A stretch of 47,656 nt of DNA. Source: JBEIHI01 sp964655245 (GTDB lineage: Bacteria; Bdellovibrionota; UBA2394). A model generated the notes under the pieces. The model saw only the letters and a list, made by a program, of their open reading frames with translations, was not told the DNA's origin and ran no database searches. This document shows positions 15,973 to 23,678 of the stretch, piece by piece. The position numbers were made by a program, and so were the translations under genes. Numbering within the stretch: position 1 is the first letter of the stretch; each line of letters starts with the position of its first letter. The DNA lies in assembly GCA_964655245.1 (NCBI GenBank), contig CAZZLQ010000009.1, forward strand, positions 1 through 47,656. Reading direction: 5' to 3'.

Positions 15973-16686
15973 CTACGCCCCAACCCTGTCCACCCGGTAG
16001 GCCCAGCTTAAAACAACAGCTGCCGCATGACTGACATTAAGCGACTCAACATGGGAGGCCATTGGGATTTTGAGCATCGTTTTACAATAAGATTTATTTA
16101 CCTCTTCAATTCCAAAACCTTCAGATCCAAACACAAATGCGCGAGGCCCCTGAGGGTTGAGTTGCGCCTCGTAGAGCTCTTTTGATTGGTCCGATACATC
16201 GAGACCAAAGATTTCATAATCTGATTTCTTTAATGTTTTGAGAGGCACCTCAAGAGATTCCACTTTCATGAATGACACTCGAAACGCACACCCCGCAGAG
16301 GATTTAATCACCGCAGCGGTGACCGAAGCACTTCGATCTTGCTCGTGAATAATCAAACTTGATCCAAACGCAGCGGCACAGCGAGTGATGGATCCCAGAT
16401 TGTGAACATCCTCGACGTGATTACACAAAATAATGGAGCGGTGTTTGCGCATCTCCTGCGCATCATACGTCTTGTAAAATGGATGGTTGGTTTTGAAGGC
16501 AATTCCTTGATGATTCTCTTTTTGAAGTGCAGCAGGAATTCCCTCTTGAATCTTGATCGAATCAAACTGAGCACCCAATTGGCCGCGCAACCACTCATAA
16601 GCCGATTTTGTTTCCACGTAGCACTCCAGAATAGAGGAACGAGCAGACACGGCTTCCTTAAAAATATTTCGACCAAACAAAATCAC
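15973..16686 (-). CDS. SpoU/TrmH-family RNA 2'-O-methyltransferase (RlmB-like)
   Basis: 237 residues. The N-terminal 85 residues form the SpoU substrate-binding domain (LFGRNIFKEAV). The SPOUT catalytic domain has motif 1 NLGSITRCAAAFG, motif 2 FVFGSEGFGIEE and motif 3 IPMASHVESLNVSHAAAVVL, the knot that binds S-adenosylmethionine. Closest to RlmB, which methylates G2251 of 23S rRNA, but TrmH-type tRNA enzymes share these motifs, so the target is not certain. It follows the PRAI-like gene by 45 bases on the same strand. Confidence 0.88.
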   Translation of the reverse strand: MILFGRNIFKEAVSARSSILECYVETKSAYEWLRGQLGAQFDSIKIQEGIPAALQKENHQGIAFKTNHPFYKTYDAQEMRKHRSIILCNHVEDVHNLGSITRCAAAFGSSLIIHEQDRSASVTAAVIKSSAGCAFRVSFMKVESLEVPLKTLKKSDYEIFGLDVSDQSKELYEAQLNPQGPRAFVFGSEGFGIEEVNKSYCKTMLKIPMASHVESLNVSHAAAVVLSWAYRVDRVGA

Positions 16687-16731
16687 AAGGCTTCTTAGCT
16701 TGGTTCCACGGGAACTAAAAGGGAGTTTTTC

Positions 16732-17403
16732 TCACGTTGATCGCAGAGCGCGAAAGGCTCGCCGTGCACGCACAACGAAGTCTTTGACGAGAATCGGATC
16801 TTTTTTGCCGTCAGGACCTTCGACTCCCGTGTGAACATCAACCCCTGCGGGGCGAACGACTGAAATGGCCTCTTCCACATTGGCTGGCCTGATACCGCCA
16901 GCAAGAATGAGGGGCTTTGGACTAAGCTCAACGAGTCTTCGGCTGATTTGCCAATCATGAGTTTTACCTGTTGCCCCCATCGCACCCGTCTTCGCGTCAA
17001 AGGTATCAGTAATAAAAAAATCGACATGATCAGAAAAAGTTTGAATCTCCCTCTCAAGGTCGTGAAGATTGTTTTCTCGAACAATGAGGCTTTTGATGAT
17101 CTGTATGTTGGGCTCTTGTCTCCTGAGAAGCTGAATCTCGTTGAGCGAAATCAATCCGTGCAGCTGAACAATTGAAACATGAAGCTGGGACATAAGCGCC
17201 AGAACCTCAGAGGCACGATCCAAATAAGTGATCAAAACAGGATGAGCTGATGGGGGCATCAATGAAATCAAGCGCGCCGCCTCGGCCTCTGAAACGTCCG
17301 GCTTGTGGTAACCAAGACGCAGGGGAAACCCCACGAGCTCAACTCCCGCTTCCACAATCGTATGAAGATCCGCTTCATTTGAAACACCGGCGACTTGGAT
17401 CAT
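16732..17403 (-). CDS. PRAI (TrpF)-like protein lacking the catalytic Cys
   Basis: 223 residues with the full TIM-barrel plan of phosphoribosylanthranilate isomerase: SIVQLHG, FITDTFD, GATGKTHDW, LILAGGIRPANVEEAI and GVDVHTGVEGPDGKKD. The general-acid Asp (in FITDT) is kept. However, the strand-1 motif K-x-C-G reads MIQVAGV, so the general-base Cys is Ala and the Lys is Gln; the S-x-R phosphate contact is also lost (FPLRLGYHKPD). No other trp gene is in the window. It may be a paralogue with another activity rather than true TrpF, so I give no gene symbol. It lies between a small secreted protein gene (31 bases upstream) and the rlmB-like gene. Confidence 0.8.
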   Translation of the reverse strand: MIQVAGVSNEADLHTIVEAGVELVGFPLRLGYHKPDVSEAEAARLISLMPPSAHPVLITYLDRASEVLALMSQLHVSIVQLHGLISLNEIQLLRRQEPNIQIIKSLIVRENNLHDLEREIQTFSDHVDFFITDTFDAKTGAMGATGKTHDWQISRRLVELSPKPLILAGGIRPANVEEAISVVRPAGVDVHTGVEGPDGKKDPILVKDFVVRARRAFRALRST

Positions 17404-17434
17404 GAGAAAACTCTAATATGTCCGGATCTCAATA

Positions 17435-17740
17435 TCAGTGAAAATCTTTGTCTTGAGAACAGTGACCGACTGGCAGCGCCATGCAACTATGAAACGTTCT
17501 GCATTGGACCTCTTGGCAGTCGGATTCAGATTGCGAGGCGGGACCCTGAAGACACACCCCCATCGCGGAATCGGCCGCACCAGTGCAGTTAAAAAACTGT
17601 CTGAGATAAGGATGGCGATCACCTGGAAAGGAGTGAAAGTCCGGCGAGTGAGTGGGCTTAGCCAAAACTAACTGGCTGGGAGACAGCACAAAAAGAAGCA
17701 AAGAAAGAAATCCTAAAATTCGTAAAGCAAGAATCCTCAT
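17435..17740 (-). CDS. Small secreted Cys-containing protein
   Basis: 101 residues from ATG 17740, which has AGGTGG at the ideal distance; an upstream in-frame start at 17773 is weaker. A long signal peptide (MRILALRILGFLSLLLFVLS, cleavage near VLA-KP) is followed by about 70 residues with six Cys (contexts FNCTG, GVCLQ, SDCQ, VQCR, HSCM, GHCSQ), compatible with three disulfides. No family recognised. It is the first gene of a probable unit with the PRAI-like and rlmB-like genes. The strong ribosome site and signal peptide make it a credible gene despite its size. Confidence 0.6.
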   Translation of the reverse strand: MRILALRILGFLSLLLFVLSPSQLVLAKPTHSPDFHSFPGDRHPYLRQFFNCTGAADSAMGVCLQGPASQSESDCQEVQCRTFHSCMALPVGHCSQDKDFH

Positions 17741-17955
17741 ATCAAACCACCTCGCAGGTTCCAGATAGAGCAAAGAGCATGCCGCCGTTCGGCGGTTGAT
17801 AAACGGCTAGCGCAGATCGGGGGTTTCAAGATTTTCACCCCCAGGGACGTTTTTTGTCACTTTTAAAGAGGGCCCGCCGCAGAAAACAGCCGTTCGAAAA
17901 ACTTAGTATTTTGCGGTTGAAACTGATGCTGCCAGTCGCTAGGTACAAGCGCTCT

Positions 17956-18744
17956 ATGCGGATCTGCTTGAGTCTTTTGACACTGCTCTGCATGGCGCTT
18001 TCCCCTGCAATCGCCAGTGAGAATCCCTGCGCCAAGAGTCTCGTCTCAGTAGGTTCTGCTCAGTTTCAAGATGCTCAAAAGTACGTCTACTTTCTGATTG
18101 GAGCCCCCAATGCCGGCAAAGGTACCGCTGGAAAGCCTCTCGCAAAAACTTTGCAACTTCCGTACGTGTCGACGGGTGATATTCTTCGCGGCATCATTGC
18201 AAGCGGTTCAGCTCTAGGACAAAAGATTGCCCCCATCATCGCCAGCGGCCAAAACATTCCGACGGAAGACCTCAAACCCATCCTCACCGAATGGATCAGC
18301 GCTCAAAATCCTGAAATCGGATTTGTGATGGATGGATCCCCTCGTAAACTCATTGAGGCCCTTGCACTCGAAGAAATCATTCAGAAAGCGGGCTACAAAG
18401 GAATTCGGGCCATCTACTTTCAGGTTTCCACAAAGACACTTCTTGAGCGTGCTGCAGGGCGGGTGATTTGCAGTTCAAAAAGCTGTGGGCAGTCTTTTCA
18501 TCAGCTGTTCATGCCTCCAGCACGGCTGGGTCTTTGCGATCTTTGCAACAGCCCTCTTATTCGACGAAACGACGATCAGTCCGAGGAAGTCGTCTTGAAT
18601 CGCACTCGAACCTTTGAAAACGATACGCTTCCTGTCATTGAGTATTTTCGCACAAAAGGTTTTCTCTTCGAGCTCAACACTGAGCAAAGTCCGCAGGAAG
18701 TCCTGAAAGATCTTTTTCAGATCGCTTTTCAACAGAAGGACTAG
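17956..18744 (+). CDS. Adenylate kinase with an export signal
   Basis: 262 residues from ATG 17956. The first 25 residues form a Sec-type signal (MRICLSLLTLLCMALSPAIA-SEN). An adenylate kinase core follows: P-loop FLIGAPNAGKGT, YVSTGDILRG, the AMP-site GFVMDGSPRKL, and a LID domain carrying a zinc-type Cys4 site (ICSSKSCG ... LCDLCN). The LID Asp/Arg contexts (RRNDDQ, NRTRTFEND) that contact ATP are also present. Normal adenylate kinase is cytosolic, so a signal peptide is unusual. The start could be earlier (ATG 17926), which keeps the signal. It is not clustered with nucleotide genes. Enzyme family firm; export is predicted. Confidence 0.8.
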   Translation: MRICLSLLTLLCMALSPAIASENPCAKSLVSVGSAQFQDAQKYVYFLIGAPNAGKGTAGKPLAKTLQLPYVSTGDILRGIIASGSALGQKIAPIIASGQNIPTEDLKPILTEWISAQNPEIGFVMDGSPRKLIEALALEEIIQKAGYKGIRAIYFQVSTKTLLERAAGRVICSSKSCGQSFHQLFMPPARLGLCDLCNSPLIRRNDDQSEEVVLNRTRTFENDTLPVIEYFRTKGFLFELNTEQSPQEVLKDLFQIAFQQKD

Positions 18745-18791
18745 ATCAAAAGACAGATTGCCGCTTATGATTTCGTTCGGAGGAAATCATT

Positions 18792-19760
18792 ATGAACTTT
18801 TCAAAAGTTGCACTCATCTCTCTGGTTACTTTTCTGTCAGCCCATCAAACCCATGGCGCTGCTGCCAACTGGGATCGATCCCTCAAAGTTTCGGGCAATG
18901 CCAATCTGGCGAACAACTCCTCTGTTATCGGAAAGCCGTCGGGGCTTCTAACCACCTTAGGCCTCGGTCTGGATTCAAGCTTTTCCTATAACCAGCAGCA
19001 ACATGAATGGAAAAACACCATCACTTATCGTCTCGCCTTCTCTCGCGATCCCGTGATTAAGAAGTTCGCCAAACCAACCGATCAACTCGTAGCGGACTCA
19101 GCCTATTTTTATCACTTGAAGTCTGCTCCCTGGTTTGGCCCCTTTGCTCGCGGTGGCCTCGAAGCACCTCTGCTAAAGGGCTATGATGTTCAGGCCAATA
19201 CCGCCACCTACCAAATCACTCGCGGCAGCGGTACGACGAGTGAATCCGCCAAATCTTTAAACCTGACAGACCCTCTGAAACCTCTGACTCTCAAGGAATC
19301 CCTGGGAGCTTTTATCAAACCCAAATCCAGCGAGTTGGCTCAACTTGAGTTTCGACTGGGCCTTGGAGGTCGACAGACATTTTCTGCAGGTCAACTCGCC
19401 TTGGCCGATAACGCGGCCACAGCAGAGATCGAGGTACAGGAGTTGAAGAGCGTTTATCAGATCGGCTCTGAGGCCTTTGGTCAATTAAGCGGAAAATGGA
19501 ACTCCAAAATTTCTTACAAAGCCTATGCAGAGATTTTGACTCCGTTCTACACCAACAAAGAAAGCTCTGATTCCCGATCAGCACTTGATCTAACGAACTA
19601 CGATTTGGGCACGAAAGTGGATCTTGCGGTTGCATCATGGGCCTCGCTTACTCACGAGTTTAAGGCCCTCAAACAACCTCAGCTTTTGGATAAGTTTCAA
19701 ATCTCGACTTCGCTTTTGTTGAATGTTGGATTTGACGTTTTTGCCTCCAAGAAAGGCTAG
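18792..19760 (+). CDS. Outer-membrane beta-barrel protein, unknown cargo
   Basis: 322 residues with a strong ribosome site (GGAGGAAATCATT before ATG). Signal peptide MNFSKVALISLVTFLSAHQTHG. The mature chain alternates polar and hydrophobic residues in strands with aromatic girdles (LGLGLDSSFSYNQQ, WKNTITYRLAFSRD, WNSKISYKAYAEI, FQISTSLLLNVGFDVF), typical of a closed barrel of about 12 strands. The opening WDRSLKVSGNANLANNSS resembles DUF3078-type barrels, but I cannot confirm that. No partner genes adjacent. Confidence 0.6.
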   Translation: MNFSKVALISLVTFLSAHQTHGAAANWDRSLKVSGNANLANNSSVIGKPSGLLTTLGLGLDSSFSYNQQQHEWKNTITYRLAFSRDPVIKKFAKPTDQLVADSAYFYHLKSAPWFGPFARGGLEAPLLKGYDVQANTATYQITRGSGTTSESAKSLNLTDPLKPLTLKESLGAFIKPKSSELAQLEFRLGLGGRQTFSAGQLALADNAATAEIEVQELKSVYQIGSEAFGQLSGKWNSKISYKAYAEILTPFYTNKESSDSRSALDLTNYDLGTKVDLAVASWASLTHEFKALKQPQLLDKFQISTSLLLNVGFDVFASKKG

Positions 19761-19925
19761 TGACCACACCATCGAAGCCTCGACAATTTTTGTTCACTTC
19801 TCGCTAAAGCCTGCATAATCGGGCTTTGGCGCACGCCTTTTTGGCCCTTGGAGACAGGTCCGAAATTTGCACTTGCAGAGGGGTGATGCGGCGATCGTTG
19901 ACGAGGCAACTTACGGTGGTGGAAT

Positions 19926-20261
19926 ATGTCTTATCCTCGTGGTCAAAGATTAGGTGAACTTCTCCTTCGAATGAAACTCATTAATGCCGATCAGCTGGCT
20001 GACGCACTTGGTGAGCAAGCAAATCTTCGAGCGACTCAGATCAAGCGTCAGTTTCGGATTGGCGAAATTCTTATCTTCAAACGCTCATTGAATCTCACTC
20101 AACTTCAAGCCGCACTCAGAGCTCAAGCAGGGGGCGCCAACAACAGCATTTCTGGCGTACGCTCAATCAAGACCTTCAAAAAGGCAACTCCCGCCGACGT
20201 AGATGAACCCAGCGAAATTTCTCGAATCATCAAGGGGATTCGGAATATGTTTGCCAAGTAA
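19926..20261 (+). CDS. Stand-alone MshEN/GspE-N-like domain protein
   Basis: 111 residues, no signal. It contains two copies of the short helical motif of type II secretion/pilus ATPase N-terminal domains: RLGELLLRMKLINADQLADAL (residues 8-28) and RIGEILIFKRSLNLTQLQAAL (about 43-63), the pattern that in MshE binds cyclic-di-GMP. The ATPase part is absent. A basic C-terminal tail (ISRIIKGIRNMFAK) could bind membrane or nucleic acid. Such isolated MshEN-like proteins may act as c-di-GMP-responsive adaptors; this is inference. The stop codon runs directly into a fragment of the tRNA-His tail. Confidence 0.7.
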   Translation: MSYPRGQRLGELLLRMKLINADQLADALGEQANLRATQIKRQFRIGEILIFKRSLNLTQLQAALRAQAGGANNSISGVRSIKTFKKATPADVDEPSEISRIIKGIRNMFAK

Positions 20262-20279
20262 AATGGGGTGCCTAACAGG
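20260..20279 (-). repeat. Second copy of tRNA-His 3' end
   Basis: AAAATGGGGTGCCT (20260-20273) repeats 20437-20450 exactly, and 18 of 20 bases match through 20279 versus 20456. Read on the minus strand it ends AGGCACCCCA like the tRNA. A T-arm-like segment lies further in at 20297-20313 (minus strand TCGCGGCTCGAATCCGC), separated by about 18 extra bases. Confidence 0.65.
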
Positions 20280-20440
20280 ATCTCTCACGTTGCTCTGCGG
20301 ATTCGAGCCGCGAGGGCGGGCCCCAGTTTTCAGACACGAGTAGATCAAGGCGCGACGAACGAGCTCGAAGGAGTGGGCTCTGATGCCCATGACTGAAGAG
20401 CGAAAGAGAAGCAACGCAGAGATACGACGTGTATGGAAAA

Positions 20441-20517
20441 TGGGGTGCCTGACGGGGCTCGAACCCGCGACGCCCGGAGTCACAGTCCAGTGCTCTACCA
20501 GCTGAGCTACAGGCACC
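20441..20517 (-). tRNA. tRNA-His (GTG)
   Basis: Folds as a full cloverleaf on the minus strand: acceptor GGTGCCTG/CAGGCACC with the extra G-1:C73 pair diagnostic of tRNA-His, D arm AGCTCAGCTGGTAGAGC, anticodon stem CTGGA/TCCGG with loop CTGTGAC (anticodon GTG), T arm GCGGGTTCGAGCCCCGT, and encoded CCA (20441-20443). Flanked on both sides by partial copies of itself. Confidence 0.96.
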
Positions 20518-20612
20518 ACCTTTTGGAAAACTCGAATCTCAAATCCCTACCAGAACCCATGTTGCTGGTAGAGCTCGTGCTCTCTGTTTCTTTGGCTCGC
20601 CATGGGCGAGAC

Positions 20613-20634
20613 GCTGAGCTACAGACACGACCTT
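20613..20634 (-). repeat. Partial upstream copy of tRNA-His 5' part
   Basis: GCTGAGCTACAGACACGACCTT (plus strand, 22 bases) matches 20501-20522 at 20 positions, covering the tRNA-His 5' strand, the first part of the D arm and 5 leader bases. It is followed toward the tRNA by two hairpins, CTCGCC-ATG-GGCGAG and CTACCAG...CTGGTAG. Confidence 0.6.
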
Positions 20635-20744
20635 AAGAAACGAATTCCCATTGCTTTACATCAAAAAAAGCGTCACTTGCAATGAACTAAGCAGAAGAAT
20701 GCGACTGCTTCACGTTAAGGCCCGAGATTTCCCTTAACCCCTGG

Positions 20745-20773
20745 TTGATATTCATTATTTCTCTCTCTAGGAT
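20745..20773 (+). promoter_or_regulatory. Probable promoter of the nuo operon
   Basis: TTGATA (20745-20750), 17-base spacer, TAGGAT (20768-20773). Predicted start near 20780, giving a leader of about 110 bases with two small hairpins (CCGCC-CAAAA-GGCGG and CAGAC-TATT-GTCTG) before the AAGGAG ribosome site of nuoB. Confidence 0.45.
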
Positions 20774-20891
20774 AAATTCGCTGGGCCGCCCAAAAGGCGG
20801 ATGTTTGAGGTTTAAAGTCCATTTTTCAGATGGCAGACTATTGTCTGAAACCGGCGCTTTAATCCTCGTGACCTAGTTAAAGGAGATGCGA

Positions 20892-21437
20892 ATGAAGCCC
20901 CTCAGCCCGCTCGAAGAACTTCCCATTTTCACCACACAGATTAATGCTTTCATCAATTGGACTCGCAAAAACGCCCTCTGGCCTTTGCCGTTTGGTACCG
21001 CGTGCTGCGGAATTGAATATATGGCTGTGGTGGGTACTCACTACGACGTCTCCCGATTTGGAGCTGAAGTCGTTCGCTTCTCGCCACGCCAGAGCGATCT
21101 TTTGATTGTTGCGGGGACCATCACCGAAAAAATGGCTCCCATCCTTCGTCGAATTTACGAACAAATGCCCGAACCAAAATGGGTTCTCAGTATGGGCGTT
21201 TGTGCTTCCTCAGGGGGTTTTTATCGCTCCTACCATACCGTCCAAGGCATTGAGTCACTTGTACCGGTCGACATCTATGTGCCTGGCTGCCCTCCGACCC
21301 CGGAGGCTGTCATCCAAGGAATTATGAAACTTCAAGAGAAGATTGCAAAGGGAGATACCCCTCAGCAGCGCCTTCTTGAAAAGAGAAAATCAGCCGCCTC
21401 TTCAACGGGTGGCTCAGAGACTGATTCGATCGAATAA
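20892..21437 (+). CDS. nuoB: NADH-quinone oxidoreductase subunit B
   Basis: Carries the terminal iron-sulfur cluster N2 that passes electrons to quinone in respiratory complex I. About 181 residues. Cluster ligands: tandem Cys38-Cys39 (TACCGIEYM), the Cys in MGVCASSGG and the Cys in VPGCPPTPEA. The ATG at 20892 is preferred over 20886 because AAGGAG (20880-20885) sits six bases upstream of it and directly abuts the other. First gene of nuoBCDEFGI; notably nuoA, its usual neighbour, is missing. A Ser-rich tail follows the core. Confidence 0.96.
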   Translation: MKPLSPLEELPIFTTQINAFINWTRKNALWPLPFGTACCGIEYMAVVGTHYDVSRFGAEVVRFSPRQSDLLIVAGTITEKMAPILRRIYEQMPEPKWVLSMGVCASSGGFYRSYHTVQGIESLVPVDIYVPGCPPTPEAVIQGIMKLQEKIAKGDTPQQRLLEKRKSAASSTGGSETDSIE

Positions 21438-21455
21438 TTAGAAGGAGCGCCGCTC

Positions 21456-23153
21456 GTGGAATTTCATTTTCAACTCATTACTCAGATGAAAGAAGCTCTT
21501 GGGGATAACGCGATCTTACATCACGAGAAAACTCAAAACCCCAATGAGATTTCAATTTCCATTCGCCCAGCTTTTATCAAGAAGGCTGCCGAGTTTTTGA
21601 AGTTTAAAAAGGGCTATCGCTGGATGTTGGATATTGCCGGCGTTCACTACCCTCAACGAGAAGCAGAACTTGAAGCCGTTTATCACTTCTTCAACCACGA
21701 ACAAAACAAACGAGTTCGCTTGAAGGCTCCGATCAAGAACGGCGAAGCGATTCCCAGCATCACTTCGGTTTACAAAGCGGCCAATTGGTTTGAACGAGAA
21801 GCCTTTGATATGTTCGGGATCAAGTTTGAAGGACATCCCAATCTCACTCGGATCCTTTGCCATCACAAATTCGAAGGTCACCCTCTTCGCAAAGATTACC
21901 CCGCGGACCGCAATCAGATTTTGGACGAACCGGAACCATTTACATTCCCTCCCCTTCCTAAGTCTTCAGATGACGATGACATTCTCACCACTCAACGGAT
22001 GACAGTGAACCTTGGCCCCTCACACCCTGCAACCCACGGAACCTTCCGTTGGTACTGCGAGCTTGAGGGTGAGACGATCACTCGAGCTAAGACGGAGATC
22101 GGCTATTTGCATCGCTGCTTTGAGAAGATGGCTGAGACTCACAAGTACACTCAGGTCATCCCCTACACTGATCGATTGAATTATCTCTCAGCTCCCATGA
22201 ATAATTCTGGCTACTGCCAAGCGATTGAGCGGCTTATTGGAATTGATATTCCGCATCGCGCTCAATTCATCCGAGTGATTTTGAACGAGCTCTCTCGAAT
22301 CATTGATCACCTCGTCTGCATTGGAACCACGGCGGTGGATATGGGAGCGCTCACGACTTTCTGGTTCTGCTTCAAACAAAGAGAAAATGTTTATACTCTC
22401 TTCGAAAAACTTTGCGGCAACCGAATGCTGACCTCGATCACTCGAGTAGGTGGCGTGATTGGCGATCTCGATCAGGATTGGATCCGGGAATGCCGAGCTG
22501 TTTGCAAGGATATTGCCGCCACAGTCGATGAAGTCGACGGCCTCCTAAGCAATAATAAGATTTGGCTCAACCGAATGCGTGGTACTGGAGTGATGACTCA
22601 GGACTTCGCCATTGATTACGGCTTTACCGGTCCTTGCCTTCGAGCTACCGGCTACGCCTTGGATCTCAGAAAGTCTGAGCCCTATTATCACTATGAAGAG
22701 TTTAATTTTGATGTCCCCACAACAACTGAAGGGGATAACTTTGCTCGATACTGGATTCGTATTCAGGAAATGCGCGAGTCGCTCAAGATTATTGAGCAGG
22801 CACTGACCAAAATCCCAGGTGGACCTACTATGGTCACCGATCCTCTGATTGCGCTACCTCCCAAGCACGAGGTCTACTCCAACATCGAAGCTCTCATGAA
22901 TCACTTCATGCTGGTGATTGAGGGAATCAAGCCGCCCAAAGGCGAAGTTTACTCATACTCCGAAGCTGCTAATGGCGAGCTTGGCTTCTATGTGATCTCG
23001 GATGGAACGGGACATCCCTACCGGGTCAAAGTCCGCCCTCCCTGCTTCCCGATTTACTCTTCATTTGAAGACGTGATTACTGGCGGCTTGATTGCCGACG
23101 CAGTGGCGACCTTGGGACAATTCAATGTGATCGCAGGAGAACTCGATCGTTAA
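21456..23153 (+). CDS. nuoCD: Fused NADH-quinone oxidoreductase subunits C and D
   Basis: 565 residues joining NuoC (about 1-165; FEREAFDMFGIKFEGHPNLTRIL and HPLRKDYP are its signature) to NuoD (about 180-565; NLGPSHPATHGTFRW, IGYLHRCFEKMAE, GEVYSYSEAANGELGFYVISDG). NuoD forms the quinone pocket with NuoB. The C-D fusion occurs in enterobacteria and some other lineages. Start GTG 21456 has AAGGAG upstream. The chain ends VIAGELDR, the normal NuoD terminus. Spacing to nuoE is only 9 bases. Confidence 0.96.
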   Translation: MEFHFQLITQMKEALGDNAILHHEKTQNPNEISISIRPAFIKKAAEFLKFKKGYRWMLDIAGVHYPQREAELEAVYHFFNHEQNKRVRLKAPIKNGEAIPSITSVYKAANWFEREAFDMFGIKFEGHPNLTRILCHHKFEGHPLRKDYPADRNQILDEPEPFTFPPLPKSSDDDDILTTQRMTVNLGPSHPATHGTFRWYCELEGETITRAKTEIGYLHRCFEKMAETHKYTQVIPYTDRLNYLSAPMNNSGYCQAIERLIGIDIPHRAQFIRVILNELSRIIDHLVCIGTTAVDMGALTTFWFCFKQRENVYTLFEKLCGNRMLTSITRVGGVIGDLDQDWIRECRAVCKDIAATVDEVDGLLSNNKIWLNRMRGTGVMTQDFAIDYGFTGPCLRATGYALDLRKSEPYYHYEEFNFDVPTTTEGDNFARYWIRIQEMRESLKIIEQALTKIPGGPTMVTDPLIALPPKHEVYSNIEALMNHFMLVIEGIKPPKGEVYSYSEAANGELGFYVISDGTGHPYRVKVRPPCFPIYSSFEDVITGGLIADAVATLGQFNVIAGELDR

Positions 23154-23162
23154 GGAATTTTT

Positions 23163-23678
23163 ATGGCAATAAATCCAAAACAAACTGAAGTTCAATTTAG
23201 CGAGAAGAGCATGAAGGAGTTCAATGCCCTTCTGACTCGTTATGATTCAAAGCGATCGGCCCTTTTGCCGGTGCTTCACCTGGCTCAAGATGAGTTCGGA
23301 TGCCTTTCGGACGATGTCGTTCACTATGTGGCGCGTCTGATGGAACTTCCTTCCGTTCAAGTCCTTGAAGTCATCACTTTTTATCATATGTTCCACCGAA
23401 AGCCCGTGGGTGAGAATAACTTTCAGTTTTGTGTGACCTTGAGCTGCTGGATGGCAGGCTCTCATCAGCTGATGAAGAGCACGCTCTCTCGATGGGGTGT
23501 GCGCGAAGGCGAGGTCACCTCTGATGGAAAATTCTCAGCGATGCGCGTTCAGTGCCTCGGAAGCTGCGGTTCAGCCCCTGTCGTTCAAGTGAACGAAACA
23601 TATTACGAGAATTTAACTCCAGAAAAACTCAACCGCTTGATCAGTTCTTGCAAAGAGGGAGATCCAAAAGCGTCATGA
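23163..23678 (+). CDS. nuoE: NADH-quinone oxidoreductase subunit E
   Basis: 171-residue thioredoxin-fold subunit binding the [2Fe-2S] cluster N1a. Ligands are the Cys pair in FCVTLSCWM (CxxxxC) and the pair in QCLGSCGSAP (CxxxC). The N-terminal helical segment (LPVLHLAQDEFGCLSDDVVHYVA) and VLEVITFYHMFH are typical. Stop codon overlaps the nuoF start (ATGA at 23675). Confidence 0.96.
   Translation: MAINPKQTEVQFSEKSMKEFNALLTRYDSKRSALLPVLHLAQDEFGCLSDDVVHYVARLMELPSVQVLEVITFYHMFHRKPVGENNFQFCVTLSCWMAGSHQLMKSTLSRWGVREGEVTSDGKFSAMRVQCLGSCGSAPVVQVNETYYENLTPEKLNRLISSCKEGDPKAS

Noticed and set aside
17854..17955. Longer TTG-started N-terminus of the adenylate kinase
   Set aside because: It would bury the signal peptide behind 34 basic residues without a ribosome site.
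19761..19925. Leader of the MshEN-like gene considered as a riboswitch
   Set aside because: Only a short stem (AAAGCC...GGCTTT) is visible and no known riboswitch core was recognised.
20163..20640. Open frames running through the tRNA-His region (peptides such as VAQLVEHW)
   Set aside because: These are the usual spurious translations of tRNA genes.
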